Source: Opitutia bacterium (GTDB lineage: Bacteria; Verrucomicrobiota; Verrucomicrobiia; Opitutales; UBA953). From it: a stretch of DNA of 5,192 nt. The stretch lies in the NCBI GenBank assembly GCA_947460445.1, contig CANHHS010000106.1, positions 1 through 5,192 of the forward strand, read 5' to 3'. Numbering within the stretch: the first letter of the stretch is position 1; the number at the start of each line of letters is the position of its first letter. This document shows positions 1-5,192 of the stretch, piece by piece. The position numbers and the translations under genes were made by a program. The notes beneath the pieces were generated by a model. That model worked only from the letters and a program-made list of their open reading frames with translations, had not been told where the DNA came from and ran no database searches.

Positions 1-422
1 GTAAAGGGAATAAACTCCCCTGGCATATTCCTGAAGACTTCGCTTTCTTCAAAGCAACAACCATGGGGCACGTCTTGGTCATGGGACGGCTGACGTACGC
101 TTCGATTGGACGTCCCCTACCCGGTCGCACCACGGTGGTGCTTTCACGAACAGGGTTTACCGCACCGGGCGTCACCACGGTAACAGGTTGGGATGCACTG
201 CGAAATGTTGAGCCTGATAAAACACTTTTTCTCGCAGGCGGTGCACAACTATATGCCGAAGGTCTCTCGGTTTGTAGCGAACTTTTGCTAACCCATGTGG
301 ACCAAGAACCTGAAGCCGACGCCTTCTTTCCGGATTGGTCTAAACTCTTTGATGACGGTGAAGTCTTAAAGACGGGCCCAGGCTTTACCATCAAGCGTCA
401 CCGGCGCTTGGCTGGGTGCTAA
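1..422 (+). CDS. folA: dihydrofolate reductase, C-terminal part (5' end cut by window)
   Basis: This enzyme uses NADPH to reduce dihydrofolate to tetrahydrofolate in the cytoplasm, supplying one-carbon carriers for thymidylate, purine and methionine synthesis. The frame is open from the window edge (first full codon at base 3), so an ATG at 63 is internal, not the start. Reading from base 3, the product has 139 residues and shows the DHFR landmarks in order: KGNKLPWHIPEDFAFFK with the active-site Trp and the catalytic acid (Asp codon 36-38, E. coli Asp27); VMGRLTYASIGRPLPGR, the NADPH and folate-binding segment with the invariant Arg; LFLAGGAQLYAEGL, the Gly-Gly cofactor loop; and LLLTHVDQEPEADAFFPDW, with the Thr that hydrogen-bonds near the active site. 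About 20 N-terminal residues are missing; the complete protein would be near 160 residues, normal for chromosomal type I DHFR. The C-terminal tail is slightly short but ends in the expected basic strand. No active-site change is visible. It lies 84 bases upstream of nuoJ on the same strand, which is not a functional pairing I would expect. Confidence 0.95.
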   Translation, partial: KGNKLPWHIPEDFAFFKATTMGHVLVMGRLTYASIGRPLPGRTTVVLSRTGFTAPGVTTVTGWDALRNVEPDKTLFLAGGAQLYAEGLSVCSELLLTHVDQEPEADAFFPDWSKLFDDGEVLKTGPGFTIKRHRRLAGC

Positions 423-433
423 ATAGATAAGGG

Positions 434-450
434 CCTGAGACGGCTTCAGG
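434..450 (+). terminator. weak hairpin in the folA-nuoJ spacer, possible terminator
   Basis: CCTGA (434-438) and TCAGG (446-450) form a perfect 5-bp stem around a 7-base loop, starting 11 bases after the folA stop. One mismatch and two further possible pairs (one a G-T) lie outside it. The run after it (GCTCTTTAGGG) is only faintly T-rich, so it is a poor intrinsic terminator. It may be an attenuating structure or chance. If it does not terminate, folA and the nuo genes could share a transcript. Confidence 0.2.
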
Positions 451-506
451 GCTCTTTAGGGTGGTTTTGCCTTTCCAATCAGAGGGCCTACCGCCTACGG
501 TTCAGC

Positions 507-1034
507 ATGCCGGACCCACTGTTTGTGTTCTTCGCAGCCCTAACGCTCGGCGCCGCAGGACTCCTTGTCCTGAGTCGCAACGCGGTGACTTCTGCAATGG
601 GCATGATCCTCGCCCTTGTGGGTATCGCTGCAGAGTTTTTCTTACTTGATGCCTACTTCCTCGGCGTGCTCCAAGTGCTCGTCTATGCGGGTGCTGTGAT
701 GGTGCTCTTCCTATTCATCATCATGCTGCTGAATACAGATAAGCCTGAGACGAAATACCCTTGGATAAAAGCAGCCGGCGGTCTGGCCGTCTTCCTTTTC
801 CTTTCAGCCGGAGTCGTCGCACTGATTTTACATTCGGGCGCGTTGGATAAAGTGGCTGGGCCAACACCGCCAGAGTTGAGCAATAATCCTGCGGAATTCG
901 CAACCGCTGCTAAGGCCTTCGGCCGTCTTCTTTATACCAAGTATATGCTGCCACTCCAAATGGCAGGACTCCTTCTGCTCCTCGCGCTCGTCGGCGTGGT
1001 CAACCTAAGCAAGGACGCTAAGCCAAACGCCTAA
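507..1034 (+). CDS. nuoJ: NADH-quinone oxidoreductase subunit J
   Basis: NuoJ (ND6 homologue) is a small integral membrane subunit of complex I at the junction between the quinone site and the proton-pumping arm. The 175-residue product fits the family size (E. coli 184) and shows five hydrophobic segments at about 5-22, 28-48, 55-75, 87-109 and 145-166. The signature is VLVYAGAVMVLFLFIIMLLN at 57-76, the conserved third helix with its Tyr (Tyr60, E. coli Tyr59) and the glycine where the helix bulge forms. A polar loop (about 111-135) precedes the last helix. ATG 507 is chosen because the frame upstream back to the folA stop has no ATG, GTG or TTG, and the first helix begins right after it. 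There is no clear Shine-Dalgarno; the nearest purine run (AGAGGG, 481-486) is too distant. An acidic residue that E. coli has in the last helix is Gln151 here. It is the first visible gene of the nuoJKLMN run, 11 bases before nuoK. Confidence 0.95.
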   Translation: MPDPLFVFFAALTLGAAGLLVLSRNAVTSAMGMILALVGIAAEFFLLDAYFLGVLQVLVYAGAVMVLFLFIIMLLNTDKPETKYPWIKAAGGLAVFLFLSAGVVALILHSGALDKVAGPTPPELSNNPAEFATAAKAFGRLLYTKYMLPLQMAGLLLLLALVGVVNLSKDAKPNA

Positions 1035-1045
1035 AGCCTGCGAAA

Positions 1046-1354
1046 ATGGAACATACTACCCTTGCCCACCACCTCCTGCTTGCTGGCCTGCTCTTTACCG
1101 CAGGCCTCGCCGGCGTGATCATCCGCCGCAACCTACTCGTAGTTTATATGTGCCTCGAGTTGATGCTCGCTGCGGCCACCCTCGCTCTCGTGGCCTTCTC
1201 GCGTTTCAACAATACGATGGACGGCGCCATCCTCGTCTTCTTCGTTATTACCGTCGCTGCCGCCGAAGTAGCCGTCGGCCTTGCCCTCATTGTAGCACTG
1301 TACCGTCGCACGGGCACAGTGAGCTCCGATCAGCTCAACACCCTTTGCGACTGA
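1046..1354 (+). CDS. nuoK: NADH-quinone oxidoreductase subunit K
   Basis: NuoK (ND4L homologue) is a three-helix membrane subunit of complex I that, with NuoJ and NuoA/H, carries the proton path nearest the quinone cavity. The product has 102 residues, typical for the family (E. coli 100), with helices at about 7-26, 30-52 and 60-86. Both essential membrane glutamates are present with the correct 36-residue spacing: Glu38 in CLELML (E. coli Glu36) and Glu74 in AAAEVAVGLAL (E. coli Glu72). The RRNLL motif at 27-31 also matches the family, as does the basic YRR at the end of helix 3. Differences from E. coli are Cys36 for Gly34 and Ala42 for Asn40, both close to Glu38. ATG 1046 places these residues at near-canonical numbers, supporting the start, though no Shine-Dalgarno precedes it. 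It begins 11 bases after nuoJ and ends 4 bases before nuoL, so co-transcription is very likely. Confidence 0.96.
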   Translation: MEHTTLAHHLLLAGLLFTAGLAGVIIRRNLLVVYMCLELMLAAATLALVAFSRFNNTMDGAILVFFVITVAAAEVAVGLALIVALYRRTGTVSSDQLNTLCD

Positions 1355-1358
1355 ACTC

Positions 1359-3179
1359 ATGGAAACCAACTTACTGGATTGGATTTTATTTCTGCCACTC
1401 GCATCGGCAGTGATTTGCGGACTACTCTTTCGTCAGTCAGGATCCGTCGCTGGCGTCATCTCGATTGGTTCGGCGATTGTTAACTCCATACTCGCACTGT
1501 CTTTGCTGACGCATCTTCAAGCGGGCGACACCATTGCCTGGAGTCGCGAAATCTGCCGCTTCGGCGAGACTTCGCTAACAGTGGGTTACAGTGTCGATCA
1601 ATACTCAGCTTTGATGCTCTTTGTCGTCACCTTCGTTGGTGCCTGGATTCACTTATTCTCCTGGGGTTACATGCGCGATGATAGTGCCCGTGGTCGCTAC
1701 TTCGCTGGTCTTTCACTCTTCATGTTCTCCATCCTGGGCATCGTCTTAGCCAACGGATTAGTGATGACCTTTATATTCTGGGAGCTCGTCGGTTTCTGCT
1801 CGTACATGTTGATTGCGCATTACTTCGACAAAGACTTTGCCGCAGCGGCATCGAAGAAAGCCTTTATCGTCAATCGTATCGGAGACCTTGGTTTCATCCT
1901 AGGTATCGCTGCCTGCCTGTCGCTCTACGGCACAACAGACTTTGACACACTGAAGGTCGCCGTCGCCGCCAAGCCTGCACCTGCGTTGGTGGGCTTCCTT
2001 CTCCTCGGCGGCTTCATCGGCAAGTCGGCCCAGTTTCCTCTGCATGTTTGGTTAACGGACGCGATGGCTGGACCTACACCGGTCTCTGCACTTATCCACG
2101 CCGCAACCATGGTGGCTGCCGGTGTCTTCTTAATGGCACGCATCTTCTTCCTGCTCCATCCCGACGTCCTCCAGCTCTGCCTTTGGTCCGGTGCAGCCAT
2201 GGCCGCACTCGCTGGACTTTGTGCACTCGCGCAAACCGACATTAAGAAATCACTCGCCTACTCCACGCTTGCTCACCTTGGCATCATGGGAGCCGCGCTT
2301 GGCCTCGGACATCCCGAACTCGCCTTACTGCACATGGCGATGCACGCCTGCTTCAAGGCGACACTCTTCTTGGGTGCCGGCTCCATCATTCACGGATGCC
2401 ATCACGAGCAGGACATGCTACAGATGGGCGGCCTTGCACGAAAAATGCCGGTGACCTTTGCCACCTTCCTCGTCGCCTCTCTTTCCAACTGTGCTGTGCC
2501 CTTCCTTGCAGGTTGGTATTCCAAGGACGCCATTCTCGAAGCTGCCCACGAACATGGCGTACTCGTCTTTGCCCTACTCTCGATCGCTGCACTCGCGACC
2601 TGTCTTTATAGCGGCCGAATGATTCGATTGGTCTTCATGGGCGAAGCGCGTTCGGAAGCTTCAACACATGCCCATGAATCACCTTGGACGATGCTGTTGC
2701 CGCTCATTGTGCTCGGCCTCGGTTACTCTGTCTTCGCGGGTAACTATATCGGTATACCTAAAGCCAGCGTTTCTGTCCTGCCCGCACCGATGCACTTCCA
2801 CTTCGGCGCAGCTTCCATCGTTGGATTAGGATCACTCATCTTTGGCTTCTTCGGAGCGCTCTGGTTCTACGGACGTTCGAAAAGCGATGCCCTCCGCGAT
2901 GCCTCACCCGCTCTCTACGGCGCGCTGGAACGTCGCTGGATGGATAATCTTTACGACGGGTACGTCACGCGCGTTCAACAGCCATTGGTGGATGCCTTGG
3001 CCTTCATCGACCTCGCGCTCATCAACGGCATCGGCGGCAAAATTCTCGGCGCCGGCATTCCTGCCGGACTGGGTGCGCTATCACGCCGACTTTTCCATAC
3101 CGGCTCAGCACGCGTTAATGCTGCTTGGTTTGCAATCGGTGCTCTCCTTATCACCGCACTACTTCTTGGCATCCTTTGA
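1359..3179 (+). CDS. nuoL: NADH-quinone oxidoreductase subunit L
   Basis: NuoL (ND5 homologue) is the distal antiporter-like subunit of complex I and provides one proton channel plus the long lateral helix that runs along the membrane arm. The 606-residue product is full length (E. coli 613). Key residues are all visible: Glu142 in FIFWELVGFCSYM (TM5, E. coli Glu144); Lys222 in GKSAQFPLHVWLTDAMAGPT (TM7, E. coli Lys229); His247 in LIHAATM (TM8, E. coli His254); the AQTDIKKSLAYST loop-helix near 291-303; Lys333 in HACFKATLFLGAG (E. coli Lys342); and Lys389-Asp390 in GWYSKDAIL (TM12, E. coli Lys399-Asp400). After the core (to about 505) comes an amphipathic stretch (about 520-580) and a final hydrophobic anchor at 588-606, which is the arrangement of the lateral helix and last TM. 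ATG 1359 is 4 bases after the nuoK stop and gives a normal N-terminal helix (8-24). It ends 2 bases before nuoM. Nothing indicates damage. Confidence 0.97.
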   Translation: METNLLDWILFLPLASAVICGLLFRQSGSVAGVISIGSAIVNSILALSLLTHLQAGDTIAWSREICRFGETSLTVGYSVDQYSALMLFVVTFVGAWIHLFSWGYMRDDSARGRYFAGLSLFMFSILGIVLANGLVMTFIFWELVGFCSYMLIAHYFDKDFAAAASKKAFIVNRIGDLGFILGIAACLSLYGTTDFDTLKVAVAAKPAPALVGFLLLGGFIGKSAQFPLHVWLTDAMAGPTPVSALIHAATMVAAGVFLMARIFFLLHPDVLQLCLWSGAAMAALAGLCALAQTDIKKSLAYSTLAHLGIMGAALGLGHPELALLHMAMHACFKATLFLGAGSIIHGCHHEQDMLQMGGLARKMPVTFATFLVASLSNCAVPFLAGWYSKDAILEAAHEHGVLVFALLSIAALATCLYSGRMIRLVFMGEARSEASTHAHESPWTMLLPLIVLGLGYSVFAGNYIGIPKASVSVLPAPMHFHFGAASIVGLGSLIFGFFGALWFYGRSKSDALRDASPALYGALERRWMDNLYDGYVTRVQQPLVDALAFIDLALINGIGGKILGAGIPAGLGALSRRLFHTGSARVNAAWFAIGALLITALLLGIL

Positions 3180-3181
3180 TC

Positions 3182-4573
3182 ATGTCGCCCCTTCTTCATT
3201 CTGCTTACTTGCTCGATGCGGCTGTATTTAGCCCACTTGTCATAGGCGCACTACTCCTGCTCTTCGGTCGTCGGTTAAGTTTAGGTTCGCTCGCAGGCGC
3301 AGCTAACCTCGCTGCCATTGCAGCACTGATGCAACTGGTGACACTGATTATCAACGGACGGTCGGGCGGCGAATCGCCATTCGGTGCCTTCTTATTAGAA
3401 CCAATGGGCGCTGCCCTCTTTGGCATGACAGTTGTCGTGGGCGTTGCCGCTGTACACCGGGCCATTCGGCAATTACCTGGCGTCGAAAAGCCACATGCTT
3501 ATCTCGGGCTTATCTTGATTCTCTGGAGTGGCACCCTCGGGGCCTTTGCTTCGCCGCTAAGCAACTCTGAAGGCGCTATCAAGGCATACGTTTATCACGA
3601 GTTTGCACTCATCCCAACGTTTATCCTTACCGTGTTTTGGGGCGGCGAAGGACGTCGCATGGCCTCCATGCAAATGGCCATCTACTTAACCTTAGGTGCG
3701 ATGGCTGGATTGGCCGGCCTGCTCATTGCACTCAATAGCGCAACGGCATCGAGCTCTGCGACAGGGCTAATCTTACTTGGTTTTGGAACGCTGGTTTCAC
3801 TCTTCCCTTTCCACTCATGGGCAGCTCCGGGCTACTCCGCGGCACCAAGCCCCGTCTCGATGCTCCACGCAGGTGCATTAAAGAAGTTCGGTTTACTCAT
3901 GATCATTCAGTTCGCGATTGGGCATTTGGGCGCTTGGTCCAACTTACTTCTCTGGCTCGCACTTGGAAATACGGTGTTCATCAGCTTAGTCTGCTTAGCG
4001 CAGCGCGATCTTAAGCAGCTCGTTAGCTGGAGCTCAGTCGCCCACATGGGACCGATCTTCCTTGGACTCTGGGTGGCAGACGTAACTGGAAAAGCAGATG
4101 GCGTTCATGCAGCTATCTTCCTCATGGTGGCGCACGGATTAAGTGCCGCTGCACTCTTCTCACTCTCCAACGACGTGCGTACGCGTACGGGCACTTACCG
4201 TATCGAAGAACTTGGCGGGCTTGCCAATCGCACTCCGGTTCTGGCGGCATTTTTTGTCGCCGCATCCATGGCATCCATCGGCCTCCCAGGCTTTGCGAAT
4301 TTCTGGGGAGAATTCGGCATCTTCCTTTCTCTGCGTGATCAATCCCTTTGGATTCAAGCAGCGGCTGCGTCCACTATCATCGTTTCGGCAATTTACATGC
4401 TCCGTGCGGTTGCGGCGGTATTCTATGGCCCTTTAAACCCTGAAATCGAAAAATCTTCTGCAAGTCTGCACGACTTAACTTGGTCCGATCGCCTGATTCC
4501 TCTCTTCCTACTCGGCGCCTCATTGGCACTGGGCTTTAACCCTTCACTTCTGACCCGTCTGTTCACTCCATGA
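3182..4573 (+). CDS. nuoM: NADH-quinone oxidoreductase subunit M, divergent
   Basis: NuoM (ND4 homologue) is the middle antiporter-like proton channel of the complex I membrane arm. The product has 463 residues, shorter than E. coli NuoM (509). Family features kept: Glu140 in YHEFALIPTF (TM5, E. coli Glu144); FPFHSW at 208-213; Lys235 in HAGALKKFG (TM8, E. coli Lys265), with an extra Lys234; AQRDLKQLVSWSSVAHMG at 273-290; VAHGLSAAALFSL at 316-328; and Glu377 in GLPGFANFWGEFGIF (TM12, E. coli Glu407). Features changed: the TM7 lysine position (E. coli Lys234) is Leu204, the LPDAH that normally follows is AAPGY (214-218), and the DGLS-like element early in the protein reads EPMG (73-76). I choose ATG 3182, two bases after the nuoL stop. 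An upstream in-frame TTG at 3125 would overlap nuoL by 55 bases and add a polar, non-NuoM-like tail. Its position between nuoL and nuoN confirms identity. Its stop overlaps the nuoN start. Confidence 0.93.
   Translation: MSPLLHSAYLLDAAVFSPLVIGALLLLFGRRLSLGSLAGAANLAAIAALMQLVTLIINGRSGGESPFGAFLLEPMGAALFGMTVVVGVAAVHRAIRQLPGVEKPHAYLGLILILWSGTLGAFASPLSNSEGAIKAYVYHEFALIPTFILTVFWGGEGRRMASMQMAIYLTLGAMAGLAGLLIALNSATASSSATGLILLGFGTLVSLFPFHSWAAPGYSAAPSPVSMLHAGALKKFGLLMIIQFAIGHLGAWSNLLLWLALGNTVFISLVCLAQRDLKQLVSWSSVAHMGPIFLGLWVADVTGKADGVHAAIFLMVAHGLSAAALFSLSNDVRTRTGTYRIEELGGLANRTPVLAAFFVAASMASIGLPGFANFWGEFGIFLSLRDQSLWIQAAAASTIIVSAIYMLRAVAAVFYGPLNPEIEKSSASLHDLTWSDRLIPLFLLGASLALGFNPSLLTRLFTP
4570..4573 (+). 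promoter_or_regulatory. ATGA stop/start overlap, nuoM-nuoN translational coupling
   Basis: The nuoM stop (TGA, 4571-4573) shares bases with the nuoN start (ATG, 4570-4572). No Shine-Dalgarno lies upstream (GTCTGTTCACTCC), so ribosomes finishing nuoM probably reinitiate on nuoN. The overlap is seen directly; the coupling is inferred. Confidence 0.7.
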
Positions 4574-5192
4574 CTCACCTGATTGCTGCTTTAGATTCCT
4601 TTCAAGGTCTAGCACCCACTGCCAGCGACTGGCGCTCCATTCTCCCTGAGATTGTCATCGCAGGCCTCGGCGTCTTTGCCCTTCTCCAGTCCTTATTCCT
4701 GCCGAGCAATGCTCGCTGGTTAATCCCCTCTGTCGCCCGCGTTGGCTTAGCCTTTGCAGCTTATCTTTCGATCAACGCAATTCAAACTCCTGAAAGCAAC
4801 TTTAGCGGATTACTCTTTGGGGGTTCTAACGCCTGGCGCCTTCTCTTCATTACGTGCGCGCTACTCACTAGCCTGATTGGTTCACGTTTTATCAAATCAA
4901 GTGGAGCAGATGACGCCGAGTACCATCACTTGCTCCTTTTAGTTACCGCTGCATTCATGGTGCTGTCTCAAGCCAACCATGTGGTTAGCTTCTTCGTCGC
5001 CCTCGAAACAGCAACCGTCGGTCTTTATATTCTCGTTGGTTTCCTCCGCAAAAGTAACGCCTCACTAGAAGCCGGCGTAAAATACCTCGTCGCCGGCGGC
5101 TTGAGCTCAGCCTTACTTTTAATGGGCTTTGTATTGCTCTACGGTGTCGCAGGCATGAATCAAGGAGTGGCCGATGCATTGTCGTTTAATGA
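4570..5192 (+). CDS. nuoN: NADH-quinone oxidoreductase subunit N, N-terminal part (3' end cut by window)
   Basis: NuoN (ND2 homologue) is the antiporter-like subunit of complex I closest to NuoK. The frame opens at ATG 4570 and stays open for 207 codons to the window edge; the family is usually 450-500 residues, so more than half is outside. Visible hydrophobic segments lie at about 24-45, 51-70, 87-105, 119-137, 138-159 and 168-192. Family residues are seen: Glu146 in FFVALETATVGLY (TM5, E. coli Glu133) and Lys171 in SLEAGVKYLVAGGLSSALLL (E. coli Lys158), with the preceding SQANHVVSFF helix. The first 20 residues are more polar than the rest, and I see no clear cleavable signal. The start overlaps the nuoM stop by four bases (ATGA), a usual sign of coupled translation and tight stoichiometry. 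Later channel lysines (TM7, TM8, TM12) cannot be judged from this window. Confidence 0.94.
   Translation, partial: MTHLIAALDSFQGLAPTASDWRSILPEIVIAGLGVFALLQSLFLPSNARWLIPSVARVGLAFAAYLSINAIQTPESNFSGLLFGGSNAWRLLFITCALLTSLIGSRFIKSSGADDAEYHHLLLLVTAAFMVLSQANHVVSFFVALETATVGLYILVGFLRKSNASLEAGVKYLVAGGLSSALLLMGFVLLYGVAGMNQGVADALSFN

Noticed and set aside
63..422. ATG 63 as the start of the dihydrofolate reductase
   Set aside because: The frame is open upstream to the window edge and encodes the essential LPWHIPED active-site segment, so this Met is internal.
467..501. Possible sigma-70 promoter (TTGCCT ... TACGGT) before nuoJ
   Set aside because: The spacing between the two hexamers is 23 bases and the -10 match is poor, so I do not support a promoter here.
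461..649. Small overlapping ORF (GTG start) across the nuoJ start
   Set aside because: Arg/Pro/Cys-rich translation with no recognisable family, out of frame with the well-supported nuoJ. A shadow of coding sequence.
1925..2242. 105-codon minus-strand ORF inside nuoL
   Set aside because: Lies entirely antisense to conserved nuoL channel motifs, and its composition is that of a reverse-frame shadow.
3125..3181. Longer NuoM starting at an in-frame TTG at 3125
   Set aside because: It would overlap nuoL by 55 bases and add 19 mostly polar residues that do not look like NuoM. ATG 3182 sits 2 bases after the nuoL stop and leads straight into the first helix.
2842..3231. 129-codon plus-strand ORF spanning the nuoL end
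   Set aside because: Out of frame with nuoL and nuoM, Ser/Trp-rich without any domain. The overlapped nuoL C-terminus is clearly genuine.
1..5192. Formate hydrogenlyase, Mrp antiporter or other complex I-like operon
   Set aside because: The order J-K-L-M-N, NuoJ and NuoK signatures and NuoL full length with lateral helix match complex I. No hydrogenase or MrpB/E/F/G-type genes are present.

Overview
The window is a compact, single-strand (+) bacterial gene block. It holds the 3' end of a dihydrofolate reductase gene (folA), followed by the distal membrane-arm part of a respiratory complex I operon in the classic order nuoJ-nuoK-nuoL-nuoM-nuoN. Both ends are cut: folA lacks roughly its first 20 codons and nuoN runs off the right edge after 207 codons. 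Almost all of the sequence is coding. The only non-coding stretch of any size is the 84 bases between folA and nuoJ (423-506). There is no gene-free stretch over 300 bases, and I found no tRNA, rRNA, mobile element, CRISPR array or minus-strand gene that I would support.

Layout: 1-422 folA (partial); 423-506 spacer with a weak hairpin; 507-1034 nuoJ; 1046-1354 nuoK; 1359-3179 nuoL; 3182-4573 nuoM; 4570-5192 nuoN (partial). The nuo genes are separated by 11, 4 and 2 bases and then overlap by 4 bases (ATGA), so they are almost certainly one transcript with coupled translation. The start codons have no convincing Shine-Dalgarno sequence in front of them.

How the genes work together: NuoL, NuoM and NuoN are the three antiporter-like proton-pumping subunits of NADH:quinone oxidoreductase. 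NuoJ and NuoK are small membrane subunits that link them to the quinone-reducing part and contribute to the fourth proton path. NuoK, NuoL and the visible part of NuoN keep the expected charged residues. NuoM is clearly in the family but divergent: it is short, the usual TM7 lysine position is leucine, and the usual LPDAH stretch after it is replaced. The hydrophilic subunits and NuoH/NuoI are not next to nuoJ in this window; folA sits there instead.

Organism: a bacterium with intermediate GC and a proton-pumping complex I. The weak Shine-Dalgarno context and the unusual NuoM (histidine-tryptophan loop followed by an LHAG...KKFG helix) suggest to me a lineage such as Verrucomicrobiota, but this is an impression from memory and low confidence. 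I see no unknown biological system here. The main points of interest are the NuoM variant and the folA/nuo junction.
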